This document shows, one piece after another, positions 36,317-48,840 of a stretch of 64,000 nucleotides of DNA (the stretch's first letter is position 1; the number at the start of each line of letters is the position of its first letter). Made by a program: the position numbers and the translations under genes. The notes under the pieces are model-generated. The model saw only the letters and a program-made list of their open reading frames with translations, was not told the origin of the DNA and did not search any database. Source of the DNA: Chrysomallon squamiferum (taxonomy: Eukaryota; Mollusca; Gastropoda; Neomphalida; Peltospiridae); NCBI GenBank assembly GCA_012295275.1, contig CM022671.1, forward strand, positions 28,014,322 through 28,078,321, in the 5' to 3' direction.

Positions 36317-36789
36317 GTCAACTTGTTAATTTCGTTTTCACTGCTACTGCTAGTACGTCAATATGCATTAGTAAATACAATTAATATCATAAAATATTTG
36401 TTTTGGATTTAGCTAATTTGTTGTCAATTTTCTTTTCAACAAGCCCCTCATAATTAAAAGCACCAGAATGTTCTAACATAGCTAAAATAATGAACAAGTG
36501 TTATCCGATAACAGATGTTAAATGTGCATAACCGGATGTGTCATTTGTTAGTTTCGCAGATCATATAAAAGCATGATCGAAAATAATAACGAAACTAATG
36601 AAAATAAGATTGTTTAACTATAGAAAATGAAATAGTTTAGTTTTATTTTCAGAATATTAAATATACAGTCAAGGACTACATATATATTTATAATTTACTA
36701 ATATGATTCTGATCCTGTGAATATAAAATATTTGTACTAATGTTTATAGTACGATAAAAGATACATTTGTAGAAATCTAATTTACAAAA
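36317..36789. promoter_or_regulatory. Putative shared promoter between divergent DNAJC30-like and BUD23 genes
   Basis: Only 473 bp separate the two start codons, so both 5' untranslated regions and core promoters must fit here. I see no clear TATA box placed for either gene. An ETS-like ACCGGATGT lies at about 36531-36539. Bidirectional TATA-less promoters with ETS sites are common for housekeeping gene pairs, but this particular site is an inference. Confidence 0.6.
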
Positions 36790-37143
36790 ATGGCATCTTC
36801 AGGAAGGCCAGAGAAACAGGCACCCCCTGAAATTGTACGTTTAAAATCATTACAAAAGATTATAGTGATTCCTATTTTATTTGACATCAAATATATGAAA
36901 TAGTTATTTTATTTTTATTCTTTATTTTAGTACTATGGCGAAGACGAAGCAAGGAAATACACATCAAAGTGAGTGTGATTTCCACGTGCCTCTTCAAAAA
37001 TAAGGAATAGTAACTGAAAAGATGCGAAATTACAATTACTGTTTCATTATTTTTAAATGTTTTCTTTGTTTAATATATAATTTTAAATTTCACTTAATGT
37101 AAAAATTGGTTAATATTGAATATTTATTTATCAGAGCTTTATT

Positions 37144-37219
<76 letters not shown>

Positions 37220-39553
37220 ATTATTATTATTATTATTCCAAAAATCCTTTAAATTAATAAAATAGGATTATGCATGTTGTTGGGTTTTTTTAAAAAAATT
37301 TATTTATTTATTTATTTATTTTGTAATAACATAAAATGGTAAATTAATACTGTCATATAATTTTAAAACGTTTTGATCAAACATGTAGGGATAAAAAGTT
37401 ACCAGCCAGTGAAAGATTTATTTGTATATTTATTTTAAATGCTATTTTATTATTACACATGTACTCTGTATTTATTTTTAAGTACTCATATGATAGAAAT
37501 TCAGCAGCAGCTGTCACAACGAGCAATAGAACTCCTAGCACTTCCAGAAGATACTCCATGTTTTATTTTAGATGTTGGGTAAGTCTAATTCATACTTTCA
37601 CACAGTACAAGATTTCCAGTTATTTTAGTATCCAGGTTTAATGTTGAGATTAATTGTTGATACCTGGTTCATATCTATATCTGTTTTGATGTTAGGATTA
37701 GATTTTAGCTTGTTTCAAGTACATGGGCAGTTGGTGTTTGAGACTTTTTGGGAATATTTTACATTTCTAATTGGTTTAGTTAAATAATAATTCTACATGC
37801 TGAAGTCTTTATCATTTTCAACATCATACATGATTTACTTTACTGTACTTGTAAATATGATCATGACTTGTGACTGTTTGACACAATAAGATTCAACACT
37901 TTTTATTGGAAAATTCCTTTTCTACCTACTTTTCTGGATCATTATCATTATTATTATTTATTTATTTATTTATTTATTTTTATTTTTATTTTTATTTTTA
38001 TTTTTATTTTTATTTTTATTTTTATTTTTATTTTTATTTTTTTATTTTTTTATTATTATTATTATTTTACTATCTGGTTTTTTTTATATATATATATATA
38101 TATATTCCTTTATCCATTTCTATTCTGGTCTACAAAATACAGAAATGTTTGCCATTTTTTGAATTTAAATAACAATTAGTTTCTAATTTGTTTTGCAGCT
38201 GTGGCTCAGGACTCAGTGGTGAGTGTCTCACAGAATTAGGTCACATCTGGGCTGGAATGGATATCAGTTCTCACATGTTAGGTAATAATCACTTGCCTTA
38301 ACATATTACAGAATGAATTAAATATTATTTCATTACAATGTTTACTATTTCAGCTCTGTTATGGAAACCCATCAGAACTTTTATTATTTCAGTTCTTGAA
38401 TTTCCCCTTCATTTTGGTGTTTTAATCAGAAGCCAGGAAGTTAAAAAAAAAAAGATTAGAAAAGTAATAATTCACATTTAACCTTTTTATTTGTTTTATT
38501 TTGAAACTTAAATTTAAAAGTGTTATTCATCATTTATAATTTAAAAAAATACATACCTTTTTATATCTTAATAATAATAATAGTAATAATTTTACTGTTG
38601 TTGTTGTTATTAAATAATATATGTATGTATATAGTGTTTTGTGCATGTAATTTGTTGTATTTAGATGTTGCTGTGGAGAGAGAAGCAGAAGGGGACCTCA
38701 TTTTGTCAGACATGGGCTATGGAGTTCCTTTCAGACCTGGCACTTTTGATGGTGTTATTAGGTAAATAACACCAAACCTTTTATCAACATTCTGTTTATG
38801 ATCTGATATTTAGAATTTTAGTATCAACTTGTTACACATAACAGTAAATAAGTTCTCTTTAAAAACAAAATTAAAATAAAATAAAATAAAATGTCTACCC
38901 AATATTATGAATAAATAAAGGGAAATAACCTGTTCATTCTCCAGTGCTTAAAATGATTTGAAATTACTGTGTCAATTGTGAAAAGTTATTTTAAATATCT
39001 GTAATTTACTTAAAATTAGATGTGATAAAAAGAGAGTAACTTTATTTCTTCTCCAGTATTTCAGCTCTGCAGTGGCTGTGTAATGCAGATAAAAGATTTC
39101 ATCATCCTCCCAGAAGATTATACAAATTTTTCAGCACGTTGTATGCAGCAATGGTATGTTGAACTCCATGTAATTATTAACATAAATATTTTTCTGTGGT
39201 GTAATAATATATGTTTAAATATGCTCACAGAAGCTAAAACTTAAGAATATGCATTATCTTCTGTTTTTCTTCTGTAGCATATATGTACATTGTGATCATA
39301 CATTTACAAATGAACAATTTTTTCTTTATATGCCCGTTAGATATTTATTTATTGCTACTTAATTATTCCTTTACTGCTTAATTCTGTAATTTCAGATTTG
39401 TTTGAAAACAGTATGAATAAAATGCCTTTGCATTAACATATATTCTTTGTTTCATTATTACCAGACAGGTGCTGTGTGGTTGCTTAAGTATTTAATATTT
39501 CTTTTGTTTAATTTGATCTAGCGACAGCTTATTTTATTTCTGTATAAACAATA

Positions 39554-39598
<45 letters not shown>

Positions 39599-41705
39599 TT
39601 GATAATAATATTGATCTGATGTAGTTTCATTTTTCTTTATTGCTTTAAATATTATTAATAATAATAATACTATTAGTATTAGTATATTTATATATTATAT
39701 ATTATTTATTTATTTATTAATTTTTATTATTATTATTTTATTTTTTAAGAGTAGAGGATCCCGAGCTGTCTTTCAGTTGTATCCTGAAAACAGTCAACAG
39801 CTGGAACTGATCACACAACAAGCCATGAAGGCTGGATTCTCTGGGGGTCTCGTTGTAGATTTTCCAAACAGTACAAAAGCTAAAAAGTATAGTTTAAACT
39901 TACTTAAATTGTAATCTTTAATAATAATCGAAACCAGACAAAGAGAAAGATTTAAAGTATTAATTAAAATAGTTTAAACAGGATACATAATAAGTATTAA
40001 GAAATCATATCACTTGAAGAAATATAGTTAAAAATATTATTTTTATAAATAAATTATATATATATGTTTGTATGTGTGTATACACACACATACAGAGAAA
40101 GATTTTGGATTTTACTTCTGGTTCAGTGTTATTTTTAAGGTTCATTTTAAAAAGAAATATTTTTTTCACCTTTGACCCTCACAGATTTCAGAAATTATTT
40201 CATCATGGCTCAGTATATAGTATTTATTACTAGAAATAAATTTTCCTGATTTAAAGATGTCAGTTTTATAATGTTAATTGATATTATCATTTATCCTGCA
40301 ATTCGAAGGATTATTTGTAACTGGTATTTTAAACAGAGAATTTATTATTGCCTGTCTGAATATGGATAGTATGCATTTGGTAACCATTTTTGTCAAGTTT
40401 ATCACTGAAAATAAAATTCTATTCACTCTCACATTTGGACATTTTACTGCAGTCCTGTATCTGTTCATATGGTTATTATTTTTATTGATATTTTCAGAAT
40501 GTATTTATGTTTGTTTGCTGGTGGAGTTGTTCAACAGTTACCGAAAGGTCTGGGTACAGAAGAACATGTTACTGGACAGATTCCGTACAGCGACACTAGG
40601 TGTGTGAGACTAAGTGAACTAGTCAAGTAGTTTTCACAAATAAAATGGATAGTTTGATAATTAACCTAGATGATATAGTAATTCACTGCTAAGTGTGGTG
40701 TGATAGACTGGTTTATTTTCCTGTATGATAACTGATACATATAAATTATTCCAGTTCCAGTGGTTTATTTTTCCTTGAGTGAAATTATGTTTGTAATTTA
40801 AACTATTGCCGTATCTGAAATTGATAAACAAGTGACAAACATTTTTTTTTTTTTTTGATCATAAATATGAGTAATTATACAATATAATCTAAAGTTATAA
40901 ATAACTTTAAAAAAGATTTTAAAAAATACATATATAGATAGATATTCTTTTTTTTTTCTTTAAGCAAAATTATATTTTTGGACAATAACTATATATCTGT
41001 AGGTAGATGAAAAAAAGATATTTAAATATAATATTCTTTTTATGTTACATTACTTTATATTTAGTAGTAGAGATTGCTAACTGAGATTGCATGGGGGGGT
41101 TTGCTTTGTTTCATTTGTTAATCTTGCTGTTTACAACATCATTTGCAAGTCAATAAGTGTTCTTATGCTGCTTGGTAATTTTTTTAAAATAAACTTAACT
41201 GAAATGTGTGTTTAAAATTTTGATGCTTTGCTAATGATTAAAATATTGCTCAATATTACACTTGATAGGGAAAGGGTATATAAAATTATATATATATATG
41301 TTTATTATTTTGATTAGGAAAATCATAAACACTATTTAAAATTAAATATAAATATATATATATATAGTTGTTTTATTGTTTTGATTAGGGAAAGGATAAA
41401 AAATGCCCGAGGTAAGCCTTTGAAGAAAAGTAGAGACTGGATATTAGCAAAAAAAGAAAGAAGACGACGACAGGGAAAGTAAGGAACAGTTCTCAATTTT
41501 AAATTTTTTATTGCCACTTATTTAATAAAAATAACTAAAAGTTTACAAAAGATAAATAAATTTTGATTTCCTCATTTATTAATGTTTATTTCTTTTAATA
41601 AAAATGTTCTTAACATTACAGTTATTATTTCATTATTAATTTGTTTGCAGGGAAACGAGAAAAGATACAAAATACACAGGAAGACAAAGGAAGCCACATT
41701 TTTAG
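36790..41705 (+). CDS. BUD23: BUD23 (WBSCR22) 18S rRNA guanine-N7 methyltransferase
   Basis: BUD23, with TRMT112 as partner, methylates N7 of a single guanosine in 18S rRNA and is needed for small-subunit export. Ten exons: 36790-36834, 36931-36968, 37483-37578, 38199-38281, 38665-38761, 39057-39153, 39750-39886, 40498-40599, 41389-41478, 41651-41705. They join in phase to 840 nt (279 residues; human 281 from memory). The SAM-binding motif I is LDVGCGSGLSG (from about residue 57), followed by [19 protein letters not shown] and [10 protein letters not shown], then LQ-type [13 protein letters not shown]. The C-terminus is strongly basic ([10 protein letters not shown], then [10 protein letters not shown]), the usual nucleolar targeting and RNA-binding tail. 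A nearby decoy acceptor at about 41264 is not used, as it breaks the match. Confidence 0.96.
37149..37222. repeat. (TA)n microsatellite in BUD23 intron 2
   Basis: About 35 TA units with one interruption near 37205, followed by a short ATT run. Confidence 0.9.
37950..38070. repeat. (TTTTTA)n compound repeat in BUD23 intron 3
   Basis: TTTA units pass into at least ten TTTTTA units and then ATT units. The tract is T-rich on the BUD23 coding strand and lies about 130 bases before the next acceptor. Confidence 0.9.
39550..39598. repeat. (AAT)n microsatellite in BUD23 intron 6
   Basis: About 16 AAT/ATA units in one run. Confidence 0.9.
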
Positions 41706-41765
41706 ACTGTTTGGGAGGAGTTGGATTATTTTTTTCATTTTATAAAATAAAGACATAATTACACT
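41706..41765 (+). terminator. BUD23: BUD23 3' end with poly(A) signal
   Basis: AATAAA at 41746-41751, about 40 bases after the stop codon, gives a very short 3' untranslated region. Cleavage is expected near 41765. Confidence 0.65.
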
Positions 41766-44700
41766 TTTCGTTCATTATTAACCAAAGTCAGTGGGATGTA
41801 CTTTTCTACCTCCTCGTAAAGCGAAACCTTTATAATATATTGATTGTTAATCTTGCTCCTAAATCCTTTGACTAAAATTTATAAGAATAAAAACTTTAAA
41901 GAGAATAATAAAATAACACAACACTTAATAATGAAAGAAGTAAATTTATTTTTCATGATTTAATGTGGTACTACTTGGTCCACATGTACCGATGTTTGTC
42001 TGAAAGACAACATCATACTAACTATAAATGACAACTACATATACTCATTGCAAGTTTCTGGTTAAATGTACACTACATAACGAAAAAGAACAAATTGTTA
42101 ACAGAAATAGTTTCAGTTTTTAATACAAAACTTTAAAAATTCCACTGAAATTTTAAAACATATTCCTTTAATTTTAGTTTTTAAAAAGGGTGAACATCAG
42201 ATTAAATAAATAATGGCTTGTCTACATTATTAATTTATCATGATTCAGATAATTTTTTAAATTATTCTTATTTTTAAATTTTATCAAATTTTTTATTTCA
42301 AAATCTGATTGTGTTTTTAGTTTAAGTTATAAATATGTTACAATTTTTTTTGGTGTTTTTTGTTCTTTCATTTTATTTTTTTGACCTTTTAAAAGTAAGA
42401 TATAACAGTGGCCTATAAATAAATAATGTGTTTGTTCTAAATTTACTTTGACATTTAACATACAATGTTTATAGTTAAAACTGAACAATCTAATTTTCTT
42501 CATTGACAAAAATGTCAGTTTAATGTATTTTTCTGTTCGGCTAAAAATATAAAGAGAAAAAGATAAACACATTCATACATTACAATTTTATGAGATCAAT
42601 GACATCAAAATCAATACACATATAACAGTTTAAGGGGGAAAAAAAATGCAGTGAAAAGTAATAACAGTAAAATGAACCATTTTCTGTTATGTACTTCCCA
42701 CCAAAATATTAGGAGCACAGTGAAGAAATGTGAGGGGTTTTGTTAATGCTTATTGGCGTATACATATAAACTGCTACTTATGGCTCAGAGTTCTTAAATA
42801 TCATTCAGTCAAAACTGTCCACACTGGTTACAAATCATTAAAAAAAAAAGAAAAAAAAGAACTAAAAATAAATATAGCATTTACTGCACACATATGTTTT
42901 TACTGTTAAGACAAATGGCTAGAATTAATGATTTGAGAATAAAAAAGTTATATCTTTTAATGTTATAGGTAAATTTGTTTTTAAAGTTTTTTTATAACCT
43001 ATTGATATTTAGCACAGCTTCAGCAGTTAAACTATTTTATTACCAATAGTTCTGTGATCTCAGCATGTTTTGTTAGAGTAAGAAGTGTATGTAAGCTATT
43101 TTTAGAGACCCATTAAAATCATGAAACCATCTACAGACAGATCTGACTGAATGTATCAATAGCACCAGAGAGTACAAAAAGTGCATAAGTCATTTAGATA
43201 AGGAGAAAAGGAAAAAAAATAAAGTAAAAAATTACTAAAAGCCAATATGTATTCTAAAAACTATCTAACTTCATTTATATAATACATTTTTAAAATATAT
43301 TCTACAAAGCTGGAAATATCACCTATTATATATATACATATACATAAGAGCAGAAAATTATACATTATTTTTTAATACAACTACTGATAGAAATGACCAG
43401 ATTACAAGATGAAGATGATTGACAAATTATTCTGTGATGAACATGTTACCCTTGTTTTCCTTAAATAAATCTACTTTCACTTTTCTACAACTAACATCCA
43501 GTATACAGTGATAACTAGAATTAAAACATTCTACAGCAGTAAATATTTTCAAAGTAATGCTACAGAAATACGATGTAGTTAATGGCACCATGATGTATGC
43601 AAATAATCAGACAATGTACACAAAAATATGACATTACTGGACTTCCATACTTTAACTTGTTTGTGGAATGTTGTGTGTGCACTCACTCCGTTCATGTGCA
43701 TTATTAATTATTTACCCATTCAAGATGAAACACAATCCTAATACCGCTAGACCCGCTTAGTAATGTAGATGAGGTTTTAATTATGACAACACAATATGAC
43801 ATACTACCTAATTAATTTTTGTTTTTACACTGACACAAACACCCTAAATAGTGAGTTCTTTATTAATGTGAGATATTTTTTTTAATTTTAAATTGTAACA
43901 ATTCATCCCTATTTACATTTGTTTTTGTTTTTTTTGAAATTTTGTTTCGTAAATAAAATTGAAAACTTATAAAATGTATTGAACAATTGGTGCATGTCGG
44001 TCTACATTGTATACAAACTAACCAGAGAGGACAGTGAAATGTTGATTTTGTGTATTACAGAGTGAAACCCTAAATACACTGAAAGCAAAATAATGAAAAG
44101 TTAGTTTAGTTTGTTTGAGAAAATAGTTAAAACCTGTTCAGTATTAATATCTGGAAAATGTCAGTCAAACTGTATGTTTTCCTGTACATTAGTTTAATAA
44201 GTCTCTTTCCTATATTGATTTCTTTTTTTTACTTCAGTTGATGTGTAAAATGATACTCGTATCTTGTTATGTATTACAATTTAGAAAAAATATGAAAAAA
44301 TCCACAGAGTTTGTCTTGAAATTATTATCACCTTCAGTTCTTGTGCTAAGCTGATTTGAACATAAATTTTATATATACATATACACACACATAAAACAGT
44401 TATGAAAAACTCACAGAATAAATCTATATTTTAATTCACAAGTACATTTTCTTTTTTCTTATGTTAATGAAATAAATGACTACATTTTGCAATTATAATT
44501 ACATGGTAAACTGGTTAAGCAGATGTTCATAACAGTTTTGACAACTAACTCATTTCCCAGTGTATTTGAGTATTTCCAGTTATAATGAAATTACACAACA
44601 ACCTCCATCACTGTCTATTTATTTCTTGTTACATACCGTAGGTTAATGTTGTAGGGTTTTGCAGATGTAGAGAAAAATGGTAAAATAAAAACTGAACTTA

Positions 44701-46153
44701 ATTCTGTTGTATAACATACTGTTACAGAGCCAGTTTTTTAATGTTTATTTACAAGTTTATTATAAAGATTAAAACAATAATAAAAATAAAAATAAATAAA
44801 AATCAATTAATAAGTGAATTATATTTATATGCAAGCTTCATTTAAACCTAATATAACCTTTTTTTTTTTATTTATTTTTTTTAATTTTTTTTATTTTTTA
44901 AATTCTCTTTGGCAAAATTTCAGCAGATGATCAAAATTAACTTAATAATGTCCCATTAAAATCTGAATGAGTATGTTATTAATAAGGAAGTCTTTCCACA
45001 GATTATTACTATATATCACCTAATATCTATGATTCAGTGCATAGTTAGGTCAACATAAACAACACCTACTGATACAAAATGTATGCTAAAGGAAGTATCT
45101 TTTCAAATGTAAGTAGACAAAAACATGATTTTAAACATTGGCAGAAAAGGGATAGAGCTTCATAAAACTGGAATGAAAAGTAAATGAAAACAGTTATGAG
45201 CATATTTATCAATATTAAATACATTATTATCTTGACATACTGAAAAATAAAAAATAAAAATGTAATAAACATATCACTGAATTCCTTACAAAATACTGAA
45301 TGTTGGCAGAAATTAATTTGGCATAAGTTATTTTCAGATTGAAGCCTTATTTTGTGAAATTATTGTACAAAAGCCTTGTGTTTACAAAACAATGGCTTCA
45401 TAATCATAAAAGAAAACTGAAGCGATTATACAATAACCTGTGAATAAAGGTAACTTTTGAATAAAAAATCTTCTATGTAAAAACGTTAATAACTTATTTG
45501 TGGCCTTAGTTATCTTAGATAGAAGTTTTCTACACAATAATAATAATAATAATAATAGTCTTTATAAAATTAATAAAATTAAATATTTCATTGTAAATTT
45601 GTCAGTATGAATGTATTTACAGAAAATTCATACAATGGACATCAGTGTAAATTCACTGTTACATGCATTTGGATAAAAAATTACATCAGTAACCTTTATA
45701 ATAAACCTTGTTTGAAATAAACAATATTTTTACCACTGTAGATTGTATTTGTATTGAAAACGGAAAATAATCAAAACTTGTTATAATGAATTTGAACTTT
45801 ATTTTTGAAAATTATCTTCCTTATTTAAAATATTGCTATATCTGAAATGGCTAAGCAGGTAACAAAAACGTTATTTGTTTATTCATAAATAATTATACAG
45901 TAATAAATATTATAAAGTATTAAACAACATTTTACTTCTTTGTTTGGAATTGAAGATAAATTTTTTTTTCTGTTTTTGAAATCTAAATACCAAAGAATTA
46001 TAATAAATAAAACAGAAACAGTGTCGTTTCATCTCTAACCAAAACACAAATATGACAAAATTTTAATATTTTCCACAATTCTTAATAAATAACTGGAAAC
46101 TATGGCAACAAGCAGCAGTGCAAGAAATGGTTGATGGATGAGATTGGCTGCCA
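41766..46153 (-). other. Probable long 3' untranslated region of the distal syntaxin-1 isoform
   Basis: No coding exon is visible on either strand. The stretch lies between the BUD23 cleavage site and the stop codon of the most distal syntaxin terminal exon. TTTATT at 41945-41950 (AATAAA on the minus strand) is one candidate distal poly(A) signal and would give a tail of about 4.2 kb. Other hexamers occur nearer, so the extent is not fixed. Long 3' untranslated regions are common for neuronal genes. Confidence 0.35.
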
Positions 46154-46231
46154 TTACCCGAAAACTCCACCAAATGTTGAAGCAATGACAACAGCCAATA
46201 TAATAAGACAAATAATAATTGCTATCTTCTT
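46154..46231 (-). CDS. STX1A: Syntaxin-1 alternative terminal exon C (membrane anchor C)
   Basis: This exon has 26 codons including stop, preceded by CTTTTGCAG. It encodes [15 protein letters not shown], then [10 protein letters not shown]-stop. The IAST-x-GG-x-F ending is the closest of the three to vertebrate syntaxin-1A (IASTVGGIF), so this may be the ancestral anchor. It lies 14.6 kb after the common exon and is followed by the long untranslated stretch that reaches BUD23. Confidence 0.9.
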   Translation of the reverse strand, partial: KKIAIIICLIILAVVIASTFGGVFG

Positions 46232-48808
46232 CTGCAAAAGAAAAGCAAAACAAAATATTTAAATATTTTATATAACTTAGATGTTTATATACATACTACA
46301 CACATTTATTCATATCAATTTTAATGTAAAATTTCAATATCAAGGAGGAAAAATGTATTTAAAAATGCTTTCTAATGTGCAAGCTACATTTTAAAAATAG
46401 AAATGTGTAAATTGAACTAAAATTTAAGAAAACTGTGTTGAAAATTCACTACAATACAAGCAAAATGTGCTGAATAACAATAATATATTTAATTCACTGC
46501 TGTTTTTACATGAACTGCAGTGGTATTCAAACAGTGTGTATTATTTACCGACGTGAGTTGTCAGTTTATTTCTTCTTTTTTCTCTTCACATTTCCAAATT
46601 TATAGTTAATACTTTATTAGTTTTTTAATATCCTTGATATCTTTTAAAATAATTTTTGTGGATTACTGGTTAATCAATTTATAATCAACGTCATTCTATT
46701 CAATACACAAAGCTTACTAAATTAAATTTTTGTTAGAACGACAATAATAAGCTCTTTAAATGTTAATAGCTTTACCTACTTCACAAAAAATATAATTTAG
46801 ATTAAAAATAAAATAATAATAATAATAATAAAAAATAAAATCAATATCACTTGAAGTTAATGAATTTTTTTGAGATATTTTGAACTTTTTTTTTAGGTAA
46901 TACTAATAGCTTCAGTCAATATTTTCCACTCACCAGTTTGTGCTTCAGAATTTCCTGTGTGAAAAATTTGAACAATCTATGATATCAGACTACCATCCAT
47001 CTTCTTTCAGATTTGTCTAACTGCATCACCAGCAAACAAAGTGTACCCTCAACTTTGTCATTTAAAAAGTGATTTTTCAATTTCACACAGCTAAATTATG
47101 ACTTTCATAAAAACCTTTTCACAAAAACTGGAAATTTTTTCAACTCTCATTCAAATTAACTGAATTGGGAGTTTTCACAATTACCATTTTACAGAAGCGA
47201 ATGTGGAATTTTCATAATAACCGTAGCACAGCAATATAACTTAGGAATTTTCAATCATATATTTGAAGATAATTATGAATATATTATTCTGTTTAAACAA
47301 TAACATATCTTTTGACACACATAAATTCTTTCTTCTAGTTGTGATTTTTTGTTTATTATTACTATTGTGGTATTAAAAAAATATATACGTATACAGTTAT
47401 AAGCATCTGTCGGTACTAAACAGCAACCATTTATAAAACCATATTCTACAACAACAAATTTTTATATTAATAATGAAAGTAGATTTATTTTCTTCTGGTG
47501 TGTAGTACAAATTCCACCTCCTGCTGGTAGGTTAGTTAATGATACATTATACACAACAAAACTACCACAAACAGATTGCTAACAACTAAAATTCCTCTTA
47601 CACTTATTTATTTTCATAACAATGCTTAGTCAATATTCTACCAATATTTTAATCAAATTTAAATATGTATCATCTAACTCTATTGTGGCTCTTTAATACA
47701 AGTGATAGTGGTAATAGTAATAATAATAATAATAATTTCTGATGAATGTTTCAATGAAAAATTACAAATGTTGTGAACAAACATGTCTGAACGAAATGTA
47801 GCTAAAAGAATCAATGTCTATGATTTTGTGATTCATGAATACATTTTTACTTTTTAAAATTTATTATTATTATTTTTTTTTTTTTTATTAGTGTCTTTAA
47901 CATTATAAATATATGCAGGAATTACACAACTGGTTAGTTGTTTTAATGAAGAGACATCTTTTTTTTTTATGTGCAGCAATTAAATTGTACTTTCGATGAT
48001 AATAAATAATCCAAATACATTTTACATACTTCTACTTAATTTTTTAAATTATGTTGTTGTTGTTGTTTCTGTCAACATATTTTTGCTACTGATCATTTTT
48101 TGGTTGTAATGAAGATAGCCTTTTTTATGTGAAGGAATCAAAGTGTATGTTTGAATAATTAATCCAAATATATTTAATATCTTTCTAACTTCTTTTTTTT
48201 TTTCTCTTAACAAATCTTTCATAAAAAAAAAAATAAAAAAAGTATTTTACAATAATAATAAAAAAGACAGTGAGACTGACATGTTTCTGTCAACATATTT
48301 TTGCTACTGATCATTTTTTGGTTGTAATGAAGATAGCCTTTTTTATGTGAAGGAATCAAAGTGTATGTTTGAATAATTAATCCAAATATATATAATATCT
48401 TTCTAACTTTTTTTTGTTTTTCTCTTAACAAATCTTTCATAAAAAAAAAAAGATAAAAAAAAGTATTTTACAATAATAATAAAAAAGACAGTGAGACTGA
48501 CATGTTTCTCTTGTTTTTGGATAAAATGTTTTTGGATAAATCAAATCAGAAAACTAATAGATAAAACGTTTTAATCACATACTAAGTCTGTCAAGTTTAT
48601 TTTACCTTGGTCTTCACTGAACGTCATAATGGAAGAAAAAATGTCACCCTCCATGTTATTTTTTATTTTGTTTATTCTGTTATTAGGAAATACTCATTGC
48701 AATTAACAAATAAAACAACAAAATGGAATTATACAAAAATGTATTTTGGATCTTTTATGGCTACAACTGAGGTACATTTTAAACAAAAGACTCCAGTGGA
48801 CCAGTTTG

Positions 48809-48840
<32 letters not shown>

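Noticed and set aside
40278-40607. Plus-strand 109-codon frame around BUD23 exon 8
   Set aside because: Most of it is intron read through. The real exon (40498-40599) is used in another frame that matches BUD23.
41255-41285. Acceptor-like TTGATAGGGAAAGG ahead of BUD23 exon 9
   Set aside because: Using it gives a sequence unlike BUD23. The acceptor at 41387-41388 restores the conserved basic C-terminus in phase.
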